Source: Nocardioides sp. R-C-SC26
Lineage (GTDB): Bacteria > Actinomycetota > Actinomycetes > Propionibacteriales > Nocardioidaceae
Direction: 5' to 3'
Assembly (NCBI RefSeq): GCF_021246465.1
Contig: NZ_JAHRHK010000007.1
Span: forward strand, 41,130-105,129
Length of the DNA: 64,000 nt
A program made the position numbers and the translations under genes. A model generated the notes under the pieces. The model saw only the letters and a list, made by a program, of their open reading frames with translations, searched no databases and was not told the DNA's origin. Below are positions 17,293 through 26,907 of the stretch, piece by piece (the first letter of the stretch is position 1; every line of letters starts with the position of its first letter).

Positions 17293-17892
17293 ATGCGCAC
17301 GATCCTGGTCGCCCTGATCCTGACCCTCCTCGCGGCGTCCGATGCCGCGGCTGACCCACCAGGTTCGCCCCGCCCCACGCCCACGCCTGTCGGCGTGTGG
17401 CCCCTCGAGCCGGAGCCCCGGGTGGTGGAGCACTTCGACCCGCCGTCCGACCCGTACGCCAGTGGGCACCGCGGCGTCGACCTCCTCGCCACTCCCGGTG
17501 CGTCCGTGAGAGCCGCGATGGCCGGCACCGTGACCTTCGCCGCCCAGCTCGCGGGGCGGGGGGTGGTCGTGGTCGACCACGGCGACACCCGGACCACCTA
17601 CGAGCCGGTCTCGGCGTCGGTGAGCCGAGGCGACGTCGTCGCTGCCGGCGACCGGATCGGCGCGCTCGCGCTTCCCGGATCGCACTGCTTCCCGCGCGCC
17701 TGCCTCCACTGGGGGTGGCGTGCTGGCGAGCTGTACCTCGATCCGCTCGAACTCGTCGGGGCCGGGCCGATCCGGCTCCTGCCACTGTGGCGCGACCTTC
17801 CGGCGGCGTCGACCGCGCCGGCGGTCGCAGCGGCGCGGGCCGCGCCACGCGCGGGGCTGTCGCATCCCTACGCCGTCCTCGAGCTGTGGTGA
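17293..17892 (+). CDS. Secreted M23-type peptidase-like protein, probably degenerate
   Basis: A 199-aa protein with a signal peptide ([20 protein letters not shown], cleavage near residue 20) and an M23/LytM β-barrel domain. The first metal-site motif HxxxD is present in SGHRGVDLL (about residues 57-62). The second motif, normally HxH, reads CLHWGW, so the histidine that would bind zinc is replaced by glycine. The protein may therefore bind rather than cut peptidoglycan; similar HWG variants occur in actinobacterial relatives as I recall. It is divergent from rpsB and convergent with xerC (19-bp gap). Confidence 0.78.
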   Translation: MRTILVALILTLLAASDAAADPPGSPRPTPTPVGVWPLEPEPRVVEHFDPPSDPYASGHRGVDLLATPGASVRAAMAGTVTFAAQLAGRGVVVVDHGDTRTTYEPVSASVSRGDVVAAGDRIGALALPGSHCFPRACLHWGWRAGELYLDPLELVGAGPIRLLPLWRDLPAASTAPAVAAARAAPRAGLSHPYAVLELW

Positions 17893-17911
17893 CCCTCCCG
17901 CGCCAGGACGT

Positions 17912-18850
17912 CTAGGCGCGGGGATGCGCCTGTTGGAAGGCCCGGCGCAGGCGATCGGTCGAGACGTGGGTGTAGCGCTGAGTGGTGGCCAGCGAGGCGT
18001 GGCCGAGCAGCTCCTGAACCGACCGGAGGTCCGCGCCGCCCTCGAGCAGATGCGTCGCCGCCGAGTGACGTAGGCCGTGCGGCCCGAGGTCGGGTGCCCC
18101 CGGCACGTCGGCGATCCGACGATGCACCAGCGTGCGCACCGCACGCTGGTCGATCCGCTTGCCCCGGGCACCGAGGAAGAGCGCCGCCCCCGAGCCCGGG
18201 ACCGCGAGCTGCGGCCGCGCTTGACGTACCCACATCTCGACGGCTCGGGCCGCGGGGCGTCCGAACGGGACGCTGCGCTCCTTGCGCCCCTTGCCGAGCA
18301 CCCGCACCACATGGCGGTCGCGGTCGACGTCGTCGACGTCGAGTCCGCACAACTCGCCCACCCGCACGCCGGTCGCGTAGAGAAGCTCGAGGATCGCGAC
18401 GTCGCGCATCCCGAGCGGATCGGTGCCGTCAGCATGGTCCACCGCCGCCGCGATCAGGTCGCGTGCCTCGTCCACGCGGAGCACCGCGGGCAGCGTCTGA
18501 TGCGGCCGAGGAGATCCGAGTGAGGCTCCGACGTCGATCGGGATCCGTCCGGTACGCGTCAACCAGGCCGTGAAGACCCGCACCGCGGTGGCTCGTCGCG
18601 CGATCGTGGTGCGCGAGCGGCCGAGTGTCTGCTGCTTGGCGAGCCAGCTGCGCAGGGCGCGCAGATCGAGGCCGGCAGCCTCGGTGATGCCGAGGCGGCC
18701 CGCGTGGTCCAGAGCGCTGGCGACGTCTCCGATGTAGGCCCTGATCGTGTGCTCGGAGAGATCGCGTTCGGCACTCAGATGGCGTTCGTAGGCGGCGAGA
18801 TCGGCGGCGAACGACTCCGAGATCGCGTCGACCTCGGGAACGTCAGCCAC
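17912..18850 (-). CDS. xerC: Tyrosine recombinase XerC-like
   Basis: A 312-aa tyrosine recombinase with an N-terminal SAM-like core-binding domain (residues ~12-100, [18 protein letters not shown]) and a C-terminal catalytic domain. The catalytic residues are visible: Arg in [12 protein letters not shown], Lys in [10 protein letters not shown], His/Arg in [15 protein letters not shown], and His then Tyr in [16 protein letters not shown]. Length and context (beside dprA and rpsB) fit chromosomal XerC, which resolves chromosome dimers with XerD, rather than a phage or integron integrase. TAGCAT lies 6 nt before the GTG start, so the mRNA is predicted leaderless. Confidence 0.9.
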   Translation of the reverse strand: MADVPEVDAISESFAADLAAYERHLSAERDLSEHTIRAYIGDVASALDHAGRLGITEAAGLDLRALRSWLAKQQTLGRSRTTIARRATAVRVFTAWLTRTGRIPIDVGASLGSPRPHQTLPAVLRVDEARDLIAAAVDHADGTDPLGMRDVAILELLYATGVRVGELCGLDVDDVDRDRHVVRVLGKGRKERSVPFGRPAARAVEMWVRQARPQLAVPGSGAALFLGARGKRIDQRAVRTLVHRRIADVPGAPDLGPHGLRHSAATHLLEGGADLRSVQELLGHASLATTQRYTHVSTDRLRRAFQQAHPRA

Positions 18851-18856
18851 CTCTCG

Positions 18857-18862
18857 ATGCTA
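18857..18862 (-). promoter_or_regulatory. Predicted -10 hexamer for leaderless xerC
   Basis: Minus-strand TAGCAT followed by 6 nt and the GTG at 18850. It lies in the 38-bp gap after dprA, so xerC may have its own transcript as well as read-through. Confidence 0.45.
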
Positions 18863-18888
18863 GCCGCGGGGCGCGCCTCGTCGTCGGA

Positions 18889-20052
18889 TCACGCGCGCGC
18901 GAGCCCACTGAGCCGCCACCCACCGCCCTCCTGCTGCACCAACCCGGCGCGAGCGAGTCTGGTGAGGCTCGCTTGGACCTCGAGCAGGCCCAATCCCGCG
19001 ACCCGCGCGACCGAGTCGACCGGCACTGCGCCGGCGACAGGAACGGCGTCGAGCACCTGTCGTTGACGGGGCGCCAGCCGATCACGGACGTCGCGACGTC
19101 GGGGTCGCTGCGGCGCCAGCTCCTCGCCGCTGCGCCCGAGCAGTTCGCGAACGTCGTGCGCACCGGTGACGAGCTGCATGACGCCAGCCTGGAGCTGCTC
19201 GTGGACGCCTGCCGACGTCTCACTGGTGACCGGGCCCGGAACGCCCATGACGACGCGATTGAGCCGCGTCGCCCAGTTCGCGGTGTTGAGCGCGCCGCTG
19301 CGCGACGCGGCTTCGACCACGACCGTGCCCGCGGTGAGCGCCGCGATCAGGCGATTGCGAGCCAGGAAGCGGACGCGCTGCGGCGCACAGCCCGGAGCCG
19401 CCTCGGACACGAGCGCTCCCACCTCGGCGATGCGTCGCAGGAGGTCGGCGTTGGACTGCGGGTAGTACCGATCGACGCCGCACGCCAGGACGCCGACCGT
19501 GAGACCGCCGACCGCGAGGGCCGCGCGGTGGGCGGCGATGTCGACGCCGAACGCGCCTCCCGACACGACGGCCATCCGATGGGTGGCGCACTCCCCCGCG
19601 ATCTCCCCCGCGATCGCACCCCCGTAGCTGGTGGCAGCACGCGAGCCGACGACCGCCACGGCCGACGTCACCTCGCTCAGGCGCGCTGGTCCACGGACCC
19701 ACAGTCCCACCGGCACACCGCCTCGTTCGTGCAGTGCTCCGGCTCCCGACAGGTCGTCGAGCCCGGTCGGCCACTCGACGTCTCCGGGGATGATGAACCG
19801 GATGCCCTGCCGGTGCGCGATCTCGAGCTCGCGCGCCGGATCGAGGCTGACCAGCCGCGTCGCGACATCGTCGGCGAGGCCCTGGTCGTCTCGACGATCG
19901 CCCTGCGCTGCCGGACCAGGGCCGGCGACGAGCAGGTCGTGGACCCGCGTCGCTCCCAACTGCTCGACGAGGGACGTCAACCGGACATCGCCTGGTTCAG
20001 CGAGCCTGCTCAAGGCGGCACGCGTCAGGCGCTCGACGTCGGTCGCGATCAT
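18889..20052 (-). CDS. dprA: DNA-processing protein DprA
   Basis: A 387-aa DprA/Smf, the RecA-loader for incoming single-stranded DNA in transformation. The Rossmann core is clear: VAVVGSRAATSYGG, VVSGGAFGVDIAAHRAAL, GVLACGVDRYYPQSNADLL, RFLARNRLIAAL and VVEAASRSGALNTANWA. A C-terminal winged-helix (DprA-WH-like, about residues 320-385) follows. It starts four bases inside comM (ATGA overlap), so translation is coupled in a yraN-comM-dprA operon. Confidence 0.93.
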   Translation of the reverse strand: MIATDVERLTRAALSRLAEPGDVRLTSLVEQLGATRVHDLLVAGPGPAAQGDRRDDQGLADDVATRLVSLDPARELEIAHRQGIRFIIPGDVEWPTGLDDLSGAGALHERGGVPVGLWVRGPARLSEVTSAVAVVGSRAATSYGGAIAGEIAGECATHRMAVVSGGAFGVDIAAHRAALAVGGLTVGVLACGVDRYYPQSNADLLRRIAEVGALVSEAAPGCAPQRVRFLARNRLIAALTAGTVVVEAASRSGALNTANWATRLNRVVMGVPGPVTSETSAGVHEQLQAGVMQLVTGAHDVRELLGRSGEELAPQRPRRRDVRDRLAPRQRQVLDAVPVAGAVPVDSVARVAGLGLLEVQASLTRLARAGLVQQEGGGWRLSGLARA

Positions 20053-21671
20053 GCCGACGCCTCGTGAGCCACAGCGTCATCGCCCGAACCGAGCTGGCGG
20101 AGTGGAAGCGGATCGCCGGTGCGCAGGCGAAGGGCGAGGTCGACCTCGTCGACGCCCGGCACGACGTCGGAACCCTCGCGGACAGCGCGGAGGTCGGCGA
20201 GGGTCCAGGCCAGTCGATGCACCCGGACGGCGCCTCGACCGCTCAGTGCGCCCGAGTACTGGGCGGTGTCGAGCACTCTCGCTGCGTCGTCGGGCAACGG
20301 CCACCGCTCGCGCAGTGCCGGCGCCGCGACGTGGGCGTTGAGACGCCAGCCGCAGTCGCGATACCGCGCGGTCTGGCGCTCTCGAGCCGCGTGGACACGC
20401 GCACGCACCTGGGCCGAGGTCTCGCTCCGATCGACCTCACGTTCGTGTGGTCGCAGCGGGAGGAGTGCCCGGGTGATGTCGATGCGGTCGACGAGCGGGC
20501 CGGCCAGCTTCGCCCGATAGGCACGCACCTGCTGCACGCGACAGCTGCACTGACTGCGCCCGCCACGGACGCCGTAGTTGCCGCACGGGCACGGGTTCGA
20601 GGCGAGCACGAGCAGCGTTCGGGCGGGAAGGGTGACCGACTCGTCCCGGCGCGCGATCGTGACGTCGCCGCTCTCCAGCGGCTGACGCAGGGCCTCGATG
20701 ATGTCGTGCCGGAAGAGTGCGAACTCGTCGAGGAAGAGGACTCCCGCGTGGCAGCGGCTGACCTCTCCCGGGCGAACCTGACCCGAGCCGCCACCGATGA
20801 TGCTGGTCTTGCTGGCGTCGTGGTGCGGAGCCGCGTACGGCGGGCGACGGATGAGACCTTCACCGGGATCGAGGTCGCCGGCCAACGAGCAGAGCGCGGT
20901 GATCTCCAGCGACTCCTCGGGCGTGAGTTCGGGGAGCAGGGTGGGGATGCGCTCGGCCAGGCTGGTCTTGCCGGCCCCCTTCGGCCCGGTGAGGAGGAGG
21001 TGATGTCCGCCGGCAGCTGCCACCTCGACGGCGAACTTCGCGTCCGGCATGCCGTGCAGGTCCGCGAGATCGACCTCGCCCAGTCGGGCGTCACCGCGCC
21101 ACCCCAGGAACCGCCCACCCGACACCGGCGCGACCGCGGCGGCAACAGGGACCTCGTCGCCGTTCAGCTCCGCGACGACCTGACCCAGCGATCTCATGCC
21201 GAAGACCGCCATCCCCGGCACCATGGCCGCCTCGGCGGCCTGCGGCTCCGGGACGAAGACATGCCGGACGCCCCGGTCGGCGGCGGAGAGCACCATCGGC
21301 AACACCCCCGGGACGCATCGCAAACCGCCCTCGAGCGTGAGCTCGCCGATGAACGCCGTCGCCGCCAGCGCCTCGGGTGCGATCTGCCCGTCGGCGGCGA
21401 GGATCGCCACCGCGATCGACAGGTCGAAGTGGGGACCGCGCTTGGTCAGGTCGGCCGGCGAGAGCAGCACGGTGACCCGTTTGGTGGCCGGCCAGCCGAA
21501 GTGGCTGTTGATCACCGCCGACTTGCAGCGGTCGAACGCCTCCCGCAGCGACTGGTCGGGCCGCCCGACCATGGTGAATCCCGGCGCACCTGCCGCGACG
21601 TCGGCCTGGACGTCGATCACGTGCCCCAGCGCACCGTACAGGCTGATCGTCGTCGCCGTCGCGATCCCCAT
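20049..21671 (-). CDS. comM: ComM/YifB Mg-chelatase-like AAA+ ATPase
   Basis: A 540-aa protein with an N-terminal ribosomal-S5/Lon-like domain (PGFTMVGRPDQSLREAFDR) and a C-terminal AAA+ domain. The latter has Walker A GPKGAGKTSLAER, Walker B FLDEFALF and the SNPCPCGNYG cysteine motif (CPCGNYG plus later Cys residues) typical of YifB/ComM. ComM is a branch-migration helicase used in natural transformation. The ATG at 21671 lies one base after the yraN stop; a GTG 15 nt upstream (21686) is the alternative. Confidence 0.92.
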   Translation of the reverse strand: MGIATATTISLYGALGHVIDVQADVAAGAPGFTMVGRPDQSLREAFDRCKSAVINSHFGWPATKRVTVLLSPADLTKRGPHFDLSIAVAILAADGQIAPEALAATAFIGELTLEGGLRCVPGVLPMVLSAADRGVRHVFVPEPQAAEAAMVPGMAVFGMRSLGQVVAELNGDEVPVAAAVAPVSGGRFLGWRGDARLGEVDLADLHGMPDAKFAVEVAAAGGHHLLLTGPKGAGKTSLAERIPTLLPELTPEESLEITALCSLAGDLDPGEGLIRRPPYAAPHHDASKTSIIGGGSGQVRPGEVSRCHAGVLFLDEFALFRHDIIEALRQPLESGDVTIARRDESVTLPARTLLVLASNPCPCGNYGVRGGRSQCSCRVQQVRAYRAKLAGPLVDRIDITRALLPLRPHEREVDRSETSAQVRARVHAARERQTARYRDCGWRLNAHVAAPALRERWPLPDDAARVLDTAQYSGALSGRGAVRVHRLAWTLADLRAVREGSDVVPGVDEVDLALRLRTGDPLPLRQLGSGDDAVAHEASA

Positions 21672-21672
21672 C

Positions 21673-22095
21673 TCAGCCGATCCCACGGACGTGGTCGACG
21701 ACCGCCGGCCCCTTGACCGGACGCAGGATCGCGACCAGGTCGATGCGGATCTCCGGCGGAGACACCGATCGCGATTGAGTCCACCGCTCGGCCAGTCGTC
21801 GAAGCCGCTCCAGCTTCTCCGCGGTGATCGCCTCGTGCGGGGCGCCGCAGATCGTGCTGGTGCGCGTCTTCACCTCGCACACGACCAGCACGTCTCCCTC
21901 GCGCAGCACAAGGTCGATCTCGCCCTCGTCGCAGCGCCAGTTGCGCTCCAACACCGCCATGCCCTGCATCTCGAGCTCGCGCGCTGCGAGTCGTTCGCCG
22001 TAGGCGCCGAGGGCCTGCCTCGCCTCCGCCGTCGACTCGATGAGCACCGGTCGCTCCGGTCGCGCTGCTGTCTGCTCGTTGGTCTCTGTCGTCAT
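21673..22095 (-). CDS. yraN: YraN / UPF0102 family nuclease-like protein
   Basis: A 140-aa protein of the restriction-endonuclease-like fold. Conserved motif order: [35 protein letters not shown] (with the Glu/Asp of the metal site), [10 protein letters not shown] (the ExK motif) and the C-terminal IRIDLVAI. A role in DNA metabolism is suggested by the constant association with comM and dprA but is unproven. The N-terminal ~25 residues are an unconserved-looking polar extension. Its Shine-Dalgarno is inside a hairpin. Confidence 0.9.
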   Translation of the reverse strand: MTTETNEQTAARPERPVLIESTAEARQALGAYGERLAARELEMQGMAVLERNWRCDEGEIDLVLREGDVLVVCEVKTRTSTICGAPHEAITAEKLERLRRLAERWTQSRSVSPPEIRIDLVAILRPVKGPAVVDHVRGIG

Positions 22096-22101
22096 GTCGC
22101 C

Positions 22102-22118
22102 GACCTCCTTGGGAGGTC
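22102..22118 (-). promoter_or_regulatory. Hairpin covering the yraN ribosome binding site
   Basis: On the minus strand GACCTCC-CAA-GGAGGTC precedes GGCGAC and the ATG. The full Shine-Dalgarno GGAGG is base-paired in a 7-bp stem with a 3-nt loop. Confidence 0.55.
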
Positions 22119-22231
22119 AGCGTTCTCTCACCTGCAGACGCGCGCAGCCACGGTCGAGGAACCTGTGGAGATCACGACGTTCCGCGCACTGTGGATGCCT
22201 ATCGAACGAGCACCCGGCTATCCGTGGGGGG

Positions 22232-23872
22232 CTAGCCGCGCAGGATGGGGCCGGAGCACTCCGGGCTCGCCACGCCGTAGACGTCCGCGCCCGCGACGTT
22301 GAGGCCGAGCAGGCCCGTGAGAGGACCGAGCAGAAGGCGGTCGACACCCTGCACGAGCGGATTGACGATCGTGTTCAGTACCGGGCCGACGATGCTCCCG
22401 ATCGGTACCGGGAGCGCGACGGGAACCCCGAGCAACGTCGCCTTGACCACCGGCGTCGACGCCACGGCGAGGCCGTTCAGTCCCACCTGGCCAGAACCGG
22501 ACGGCACGGGGCGCGAGGTGATCGCTCCCGGGGTGTTCGACGTGTAGGACAAGGGCGGCACCCGCACCTGTGCCGTGCTCGACAACCTCGACTCCGTCGT
22601 CGTCGCCGACACCGGGATCACGATCTCGACCTTGACCAGGCCCAGGTTGCCCACCAGGCGAACGTTCAGCCCGAGGGCGACCTCGGTCAGCGCGTTCTGC
22701 ACACGCACGTCGACGCCCTCGGCCGCCCCGTCCACCGCGCAGTGGATGCCGGTCAGCGTGCCGCGGCCGGACGCGAGATCTGCGGACAGACTCAGCGAGA
22801 CGCTTGCCGAGAGGCCGAGGATCGACGGCACGTTCACGACATCGCCCCCGAGCGTGAGCGAGGTCTGCGAGGTCCTCCGCTGGGTGCTGTTCACCCGGCC
22901 GCAGGCACGTTTCGGGGCCTCGACCAGCTTGAGACCGCCGCGGATCGCCGTCAGCCCGAGGCTGAGCCCGAGATCGTTGACCCCGATCAGGTTCTCGCCG
23001 TTGGCGATGAACGCGCTCGTCGCGAGAAGATCGAGGACGTTGACGCTGGCGTCGAGTGCCGAGGCACCGCCCGGGGCGAGGCCCACCAGTTCACCGACCG
23101 TCACGTTGGGAAGAGGACCCGCGCCCAGCGGGATGTTCCGCAGCAGTGTCACGTCGGCGGTGTCGCCGCCCTGGTTCTGCAGCACGGTGCCGGACGCCAC
23201 CATGAGCTCGCCGACCGAGACGGCCGAGATGTCGGCCAACTCGTCGACGCTGCCCGCGCCCAACTCAGCCGCCAGACCGGCCAGCGAGATGCTCGCGTCG
23301 GCGAGTCCGGCATAGCTGATGACACCGAGCCCGAGCGCATCGCCGATCAGGCCGTTGAGCAACGCCGAGTTCCCCGAGTTCACCGCGAGTGCGTACGAGC
23401 CGATCTGGAAACAGGCGAGCTCGTCCTGCGTCGCGACAGCCGACCTGGTCGCGCCTCCTGAGGACGCGAGACCGAACGCGAAATCGACGGAGGTGTGGGC
23501 GGCGACGCGGACAGCCGTCGGAATGGCCGTACCGCTCAGAGCGACGAACTTGCCCGCCCCGTCGAGCTCACCCCACTCGATGTCGGAGGCAGTGATGGAC
23601 GCCGGGTCGCCGATGGTGCCCGCGTTGCGTGCGATCGACTCCCGCGCCAGGGAGACCTCGACGGCCGACAGCTGAGTGACGGTCCGGGCGCCGAGCTCGC
23701 GCGAGAGGTCGAGGGCGACGATGTCGGCGAGCGCCTGCATGTCGCGCCGGGCGACGCGCTGCATGCCGATGTCGACCGTGATCGCGGCGATGGCGACCAG
23801 ACCGAACGCGAGCGCCGCCGCGATGATCGCGATGGCACCACGATCGTTGCGGCGTCGACCTCGGAGGAACAT
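22232..23872 (-). CDS. TadG-like protein, third cassette
   Basis: A 546-aa Tad-domain protein. After a basic N-terminus (MFLRGRRRNDRGAIA) there is one membrane helix, then VDIGMQRVARRDMQALAD, the same juxtamembrane segment seen in the other two TadG-like proteins. The long outer part is rich in Gly, Ala, Leu, Ser and Thr, with VTVGELVGLAPGG and a cysteine-containing carboxyl end CSGPILRG. Its start overlaps the TadE3 stop by one base (TGATG). Likely anchored in the membrane with the large domain outside; the function of stand-alone TadG-like proteins is not established. Confidence 0.75.
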   Translation of the reverse strand: MFLRGRRRNDRGAIAIIAAALAFGLVAIAAITVDIGMQRVARRDMQALADIVALDLSRELGARTVTQLSAVEVSLARESIARNAGTIGDPASITASDIEWGELDGAGKFVALSGTAIPTAVRVAAHTSVDFAFGLASSGGATRSAVATQDELACFQIGSYALAVNSGNSALLNGLIGDALGLGVISYAGLADASISLAGLAAELGAGSVDELADISAVSVGELMVASGTVLQNQGGDTADVTLLRNIPLGAGPLPNVTVGELVGLAPGGASALDASVNVLDLLATSAFIANGENLIGVNDLGLSLGLTAIRGGLKLVEAPKRACGRVNSTQRRTSQTSLTLGGDVVNVPSILGLSASVSLSLSADLASGRGTLTGIHCAVDGAAEGVDVRVQNALTEVALGLNVRLVGNLGLVKVEIVIPVSATTTESRLSSTAQVRVPPLSYTSNTPGAITSRPVPSGSGQVGLNGLAVASTPVVKATLLGVPVALPVPIGSIVGPVLNTIVNPLVQGVDRLLLGPLTGLLGLNVAGADVYGVASPECSGPILRG

Positions 23873-24360
23873 CAGCTGACCCTTGCCTGGGCCTCGTAGG
23901 TCACCGTGTCGGGCATCAGGATGCCGAGACCCGGGAACTGCGGCCCGGCCGGCGCGTTCTTGTAGTCGTAGACGAGGCGAACCGTCACGCAGCGGACCGT
24001 GGCATCGGCTGGAGTGGGGGTACAGGGGCCGGGCGCCGAGACGGCACAGGTGCCGGCCGCCTTGCCGTCCCTGGTGAGATTGCCGCTGGCGCACCTGATG
24101 CCCGCCGAGCTCAGGGCCTCGGTCACGGCGTCGTAGCCGGCCTGCTGCTTGCTCGACGTCGTCATGGTGACGGCAGCCGCACGAGCCCCCTCGGCAGCGG
24201 CCTGGCTGAGCGACTGACGCAGGGAGAGGAGCAGGCCGTAGCTGATGATGCCCATCACGATGAGGATGAAGGGGATCATCACCAGGGCGAACTCGACCGC
24301 GGCAGCGCCGCGGTCGGACTCACGCCGTCTGGACGTGCTGACGTAGAGACGAGCGCTCAC
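23872..24360 (-). CDS. TadE-like pseudopilin, third cassette
   Basis: A 162-aa protein. The N-terminus RRRESDRGAAAVEFALVMIP is a TadE prepilin-like signature: basic stretch, Gly, then a hydrophobic helix with Glu at about position +5. RQSLSQAAAEGARAAA follows and four Cys in the outer part may form disulfides. GTG start. It is followed directly by its TadG partner and lies 127 bp after the end of the second cassette. Confidence 0.78.
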   Translation of the reverse strand: MSARLYVSTSRRRESDRGAAAVEFALVMIPFILIVMGIISYGLLLSLRQSLSQAAAEGARAAAVTMTTSSKQQAGYDAVTEALSSAGIRCASGNLTRDGKAAGTCAVSAPGPCTPTPADATVRCVTVRLVYDYKNAPAGPQFPGLGILMPDTVTYEAQARVS

Positions 24361-24487
24361 CGTCTCCCCCTCCTGAGTTGCCCACCACCGTGGTGGTAGC
24401 CCACCCCGGCTTCACATTATGGACGCAGGAGAGCCTCGGGAGGCCTTCTCCAACCAAATTGGCCCGCCGCACAGGTTCCTGCCGGCC

Positions 24488-26317
24488 TCACCCGCGGAGC
24501 CCCGGCGTGCCGCACGAGACCGGCGGGGAGCTGTCGAGCATGACGTTGGACCCACCGACACGTGCTCCGATCAGACCGAGCAGGGGGTCGAAGACGGTGG
24601 TGGAGAGGCTTCGGGGGTCGGTCGGGCTCAGCAACTGGGTCAGCCCGGTGCCGAGGATGGCGTCGATCAGCTGGTTCTGCTGGGGGGTCGTGAGGTTGAT
24701 CCAGGCGCCGAGCGCGCCCCCGAGCAGCTCGACGTTCGCCGAGATGTTGGCGTAGCTCTTCGACCAGGAGAGGATCGAGACACTCCCGCTACTGGTCACG
24801 TAGGGCGTGTCGTAGGCCTGCGGCGGCACCGTGACGGTCATCGACGGGTTGCTCGAGGGGGTCAGTCTCGCCACGAGCGTGACGGCGGCATTCACCGAGA
24901 TGACGGCCTCGGCGATGTTGAGGCCGAGAGCACCCAGACCCAGGAGCCGGGCTCGCACCTCCGCCCGCAGCGGCGTACTGATCGTGACCGTCGCCAGGCC
25001 GTTGCGCACGTCGAGGCTGATGCCCTTCGCACCCGCCCCGCAGGCGAGGCCGGTCAGGATCGACTCGGTCCCCGCCGCGCTGAGGTCGAGCGAGACGTGG
25101 TTCTCGGCCGTGATCCGTGCCAGCTTGATGTTGGTCAACAGGTTGGTGATCGGCTGGAGCGGGAAGTCGACGATCGTCGGGTTGAGCGTGCCGTCGATGT
25201 GGATGTTGAGCTGCTCGGTGTCGGAACGCACCCCGATCGTCGACGTGCTCCCCGGAGCACCGCAGTACTGATGAGCTCCCTGCGACAGACGCACCGCGAG
25301 ATTGACGTTCGTCATGCTGGACAGCTGAGCCCCGAGGTAGATGTTGGCGACGTTGGTGCCGTTCAGTGCGGCGATCGAGCCCCCGACGATGTCCAGAACA
25401 TTCGCCGACGCCGCGGCCAAGGCGCCCGCGCCGGACTTGAGCCCGAGGATCTTGCCCATCTGCACCGTCGTCGTGGTCTTGGTGACGGCCTGGAGGGTGT
25501 TCAACAGGTTCACCGTCGTGGTGTTCGACGGCGAGGCCAGCGCCGCCAGGTGGACGTAGAGGTTCTTCGCCAGAACGGTCGCGGATGCGAGCTGCTCGAC
25601 CGTCCCCACGTTGAGACGCGTGGCGAGCTGCAGCAGGTCGACGTTCGCCGACGCCAGCGACATGTAGTCGAGGGCCGAGACCGTGCCGCCGTTGGTGAAG
25701 GCTCCGGACTGCTCAGCCATCTTGCGAAGGACGGGGTTGATCAGCTGTGACCGGTTGGTGTTGACCTGAGCAGCCCACGATCCCAGCTTGTAGCAGGCCG
25801 ACGAGGCCACGCCCGCGATCGCCGTCCTGCTGGCGCCTCCGTCGCCGGGGCGGAAGGAGAAGGCAACCGACCCCGAGGCGCGCACCCAGACCGCGTCCGG
25901 GATGTCGCTCGCAGCCGTGAGCGAGACCACCTCCCCGGTCGTCGGGTTGCGGACCGGCTTCCCGGTCGAGTCCAGGTCGACCAGGCGCACGTCGAGCGAT
26001 GGCGTGGCGTCCACCCCCGTGCTGTTGCGCGCCACGCTCCGGTCGCGCGCGGTCGCCAACGAGGGATGCGAGGAGTCGCCCGCGATGATCACGGCGGCAT
26101 TGCGACCGTCGACCAGCTGGGAGAGGTCCAGCGCCACCATGTCGGCGACCGCCTGCATGTCGCTTCGCACCGCGCGCTGCATTCCGATGTCCACCGCGAA
26201 GGCCGCGACGCTCATCAGCAGCGCGGACCCGAGGATGCCGACGAGGACGGCGATCGCCCCTCGCTCACTGCGATGCCGCGCGGGGAGTCTGCGGCACACG
26301 ACTTCGAGCCGGATCAC
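24488..26317 (-). CDS. TadG-like protein, second cassette
   Basis: A 609-aa Tad-domain protein homologous to its neighbours. The N-terminal SERGAIAVLVGILG helix is followed by AVDIGMQRAVRSDMQAVAD, then a long outer domain containing LNVGTVEQLASA, ILGLKSGAGALAA and ANVLDIVGG, and the C-terminus VSCGTPGLRG. The GTG start (26317) shares four bases with the TadE2 stop (GTGA), so the pair is translationally coupled. Confidence 0.75.
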   Translation of the reverse strand: MIRLEVVCRRLPARHRSERGAIAVLVGILGSALLMSVAAFAVDIGMQRAVRSDMQAVADMVALDLSQLVDGRNAAVIIAGDSSHPSLATARDRSVARNSTGVDATPSLDVRLVDLDSTGKPVRNPTTGEVVSLTAASDIPDAVWVRASGSVAFSFRPGDGGASRTAIAGVASSACYKLGSWAAQVNTNRSQLINPVLRKMAEQSGAFTNGGTVSALDYMSLASANVDLLQLATRLNVGTVEQLASATVLAKNLYVHLAALASPSNTTTVNLLNTLQAVTKTTTTVQMGKILGLKSGAGALAAASANVLDIVGGSIAALNGTNVANIYLGAQLSSMTNVNLAVRLSQGAHQYCGAPGSTSTIGVRSDTEQLNIHIDGTLNPTIVDFPLQPITNLLTNIKLARITAENHVSLDLSAAGTESILTGLACGAGAKGISLDVRNGLATVTISTPLRAEVRARLLGLGALGLNIAEAVISVNAAVTLVARLTPSSNPSMTVTVPPQAYDTPYVTSSGSVSILSWSKSYANISANVELLGGALGAWINLTTPQQNQLIDAILGTGLTQLLSPTDPRSLSTTVFDPLLGLIGARVGGSNVMLDSSPPVSCGTPGLRG

Positions 26318-26775
26318 TGCGGCACCTTCCCCGATGCGGTGTAGCTCAACGTGTCGGGCAGGATCGCCCCGATCCCCGGCACCGGCAACAGCGGGTGCGC
26401 GCCGTAGTCGTAGGTGACGGTGACGAAGACGCACTGACCGAGGTCGCCGTCACCGCAGGCCCGCGTGGTGGTCGAGCAGGTGCCGACGGTCGCTCCGGCC
26501 CGTCGCAGTGACCCCTGGGAGCAGGTCACGTCGTAGCTCTTCAGCGCCGCGGACACGCTGTCGTAGGCCGCGGTCGTCGAACTGGCCGACGTGACATAGA
26601 CGCGAGCGGCCTGGGCGGCCGACACGCTGACGGCCTGGCGGAAGGAGAGCATGTAGCCGTACGCGAGGATCCCGAAGAGCAGCCAGGCGAGCAGGGGCGC
26701 GACGAGGGCGAGCTCCAGTGCGGCCGCACCGTTGTCCCGACGTCGACCGGCACCGCGATCCTCGCGCCTACGCAT
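26314..26775 (-). CDS. TadE-like pseudopilin, second cassette
   Basis: A 153-aa protein with the TadE pattern RRRDNGAAALELALVAPLLA followed by a membrane helix and FRQAVSVSAAQAARVYV. The outer part has several Cys and ends in PDTLSYTASGKVPQ, matching the C-terminal PDTVTYEAQA of TadE3. ATG start preceded by GGAGG. It lies 132 bp after the end of cassette 1. Confidence 0.78.
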   Translation of the reverse strand: MRRREDRGAGRRRDNGAAALELALVAPLLAWLLFGILAYGYMLSFRQAVSVSAAQAARVYVTSASSTTAAYDSVSAALKSYDVTCSQGSLRRAGATVGTCSTTTRACGDGDLGQCVFVTVTYDYGAHPLLPVPGIGAILPDTLSYTASGKVPQ

Positions 26776-26907
26776 AGCTCGCCTCCTGCGAACACGAACG
26801 GGGACCCCGAAATCCCTGCCCGTTCTGATCGACCGGCGGCGCGACCACCTGAGAGATGTCCAGCACTTTGTCGCAGGTGCGGTGGAGACACCCGCGCGAT
26901 CGATCGG

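Noticed and set aside
16896-17597. N-terminal extension of rpsB to 17597
   Set aside because: S2 conservation begins exactly at the ATG at 16895 with a good ribosome binding site; the extension overlaps the M23 gene and the predicted promoter.
17912-18850. XerC-like gene as a mobile-element integrase
   Set aside because: No att-like repeats or cargo genes flank it, and it sits beside dprA in a conserved chromosomal context.
24395-24430. CATAAT hexamer upstream of TadE cassette 3 as a promoter
   Set aside because: No -35 at 16-19 bp (nearest candidate is 26 bp away) and the position relative to the start is not special.
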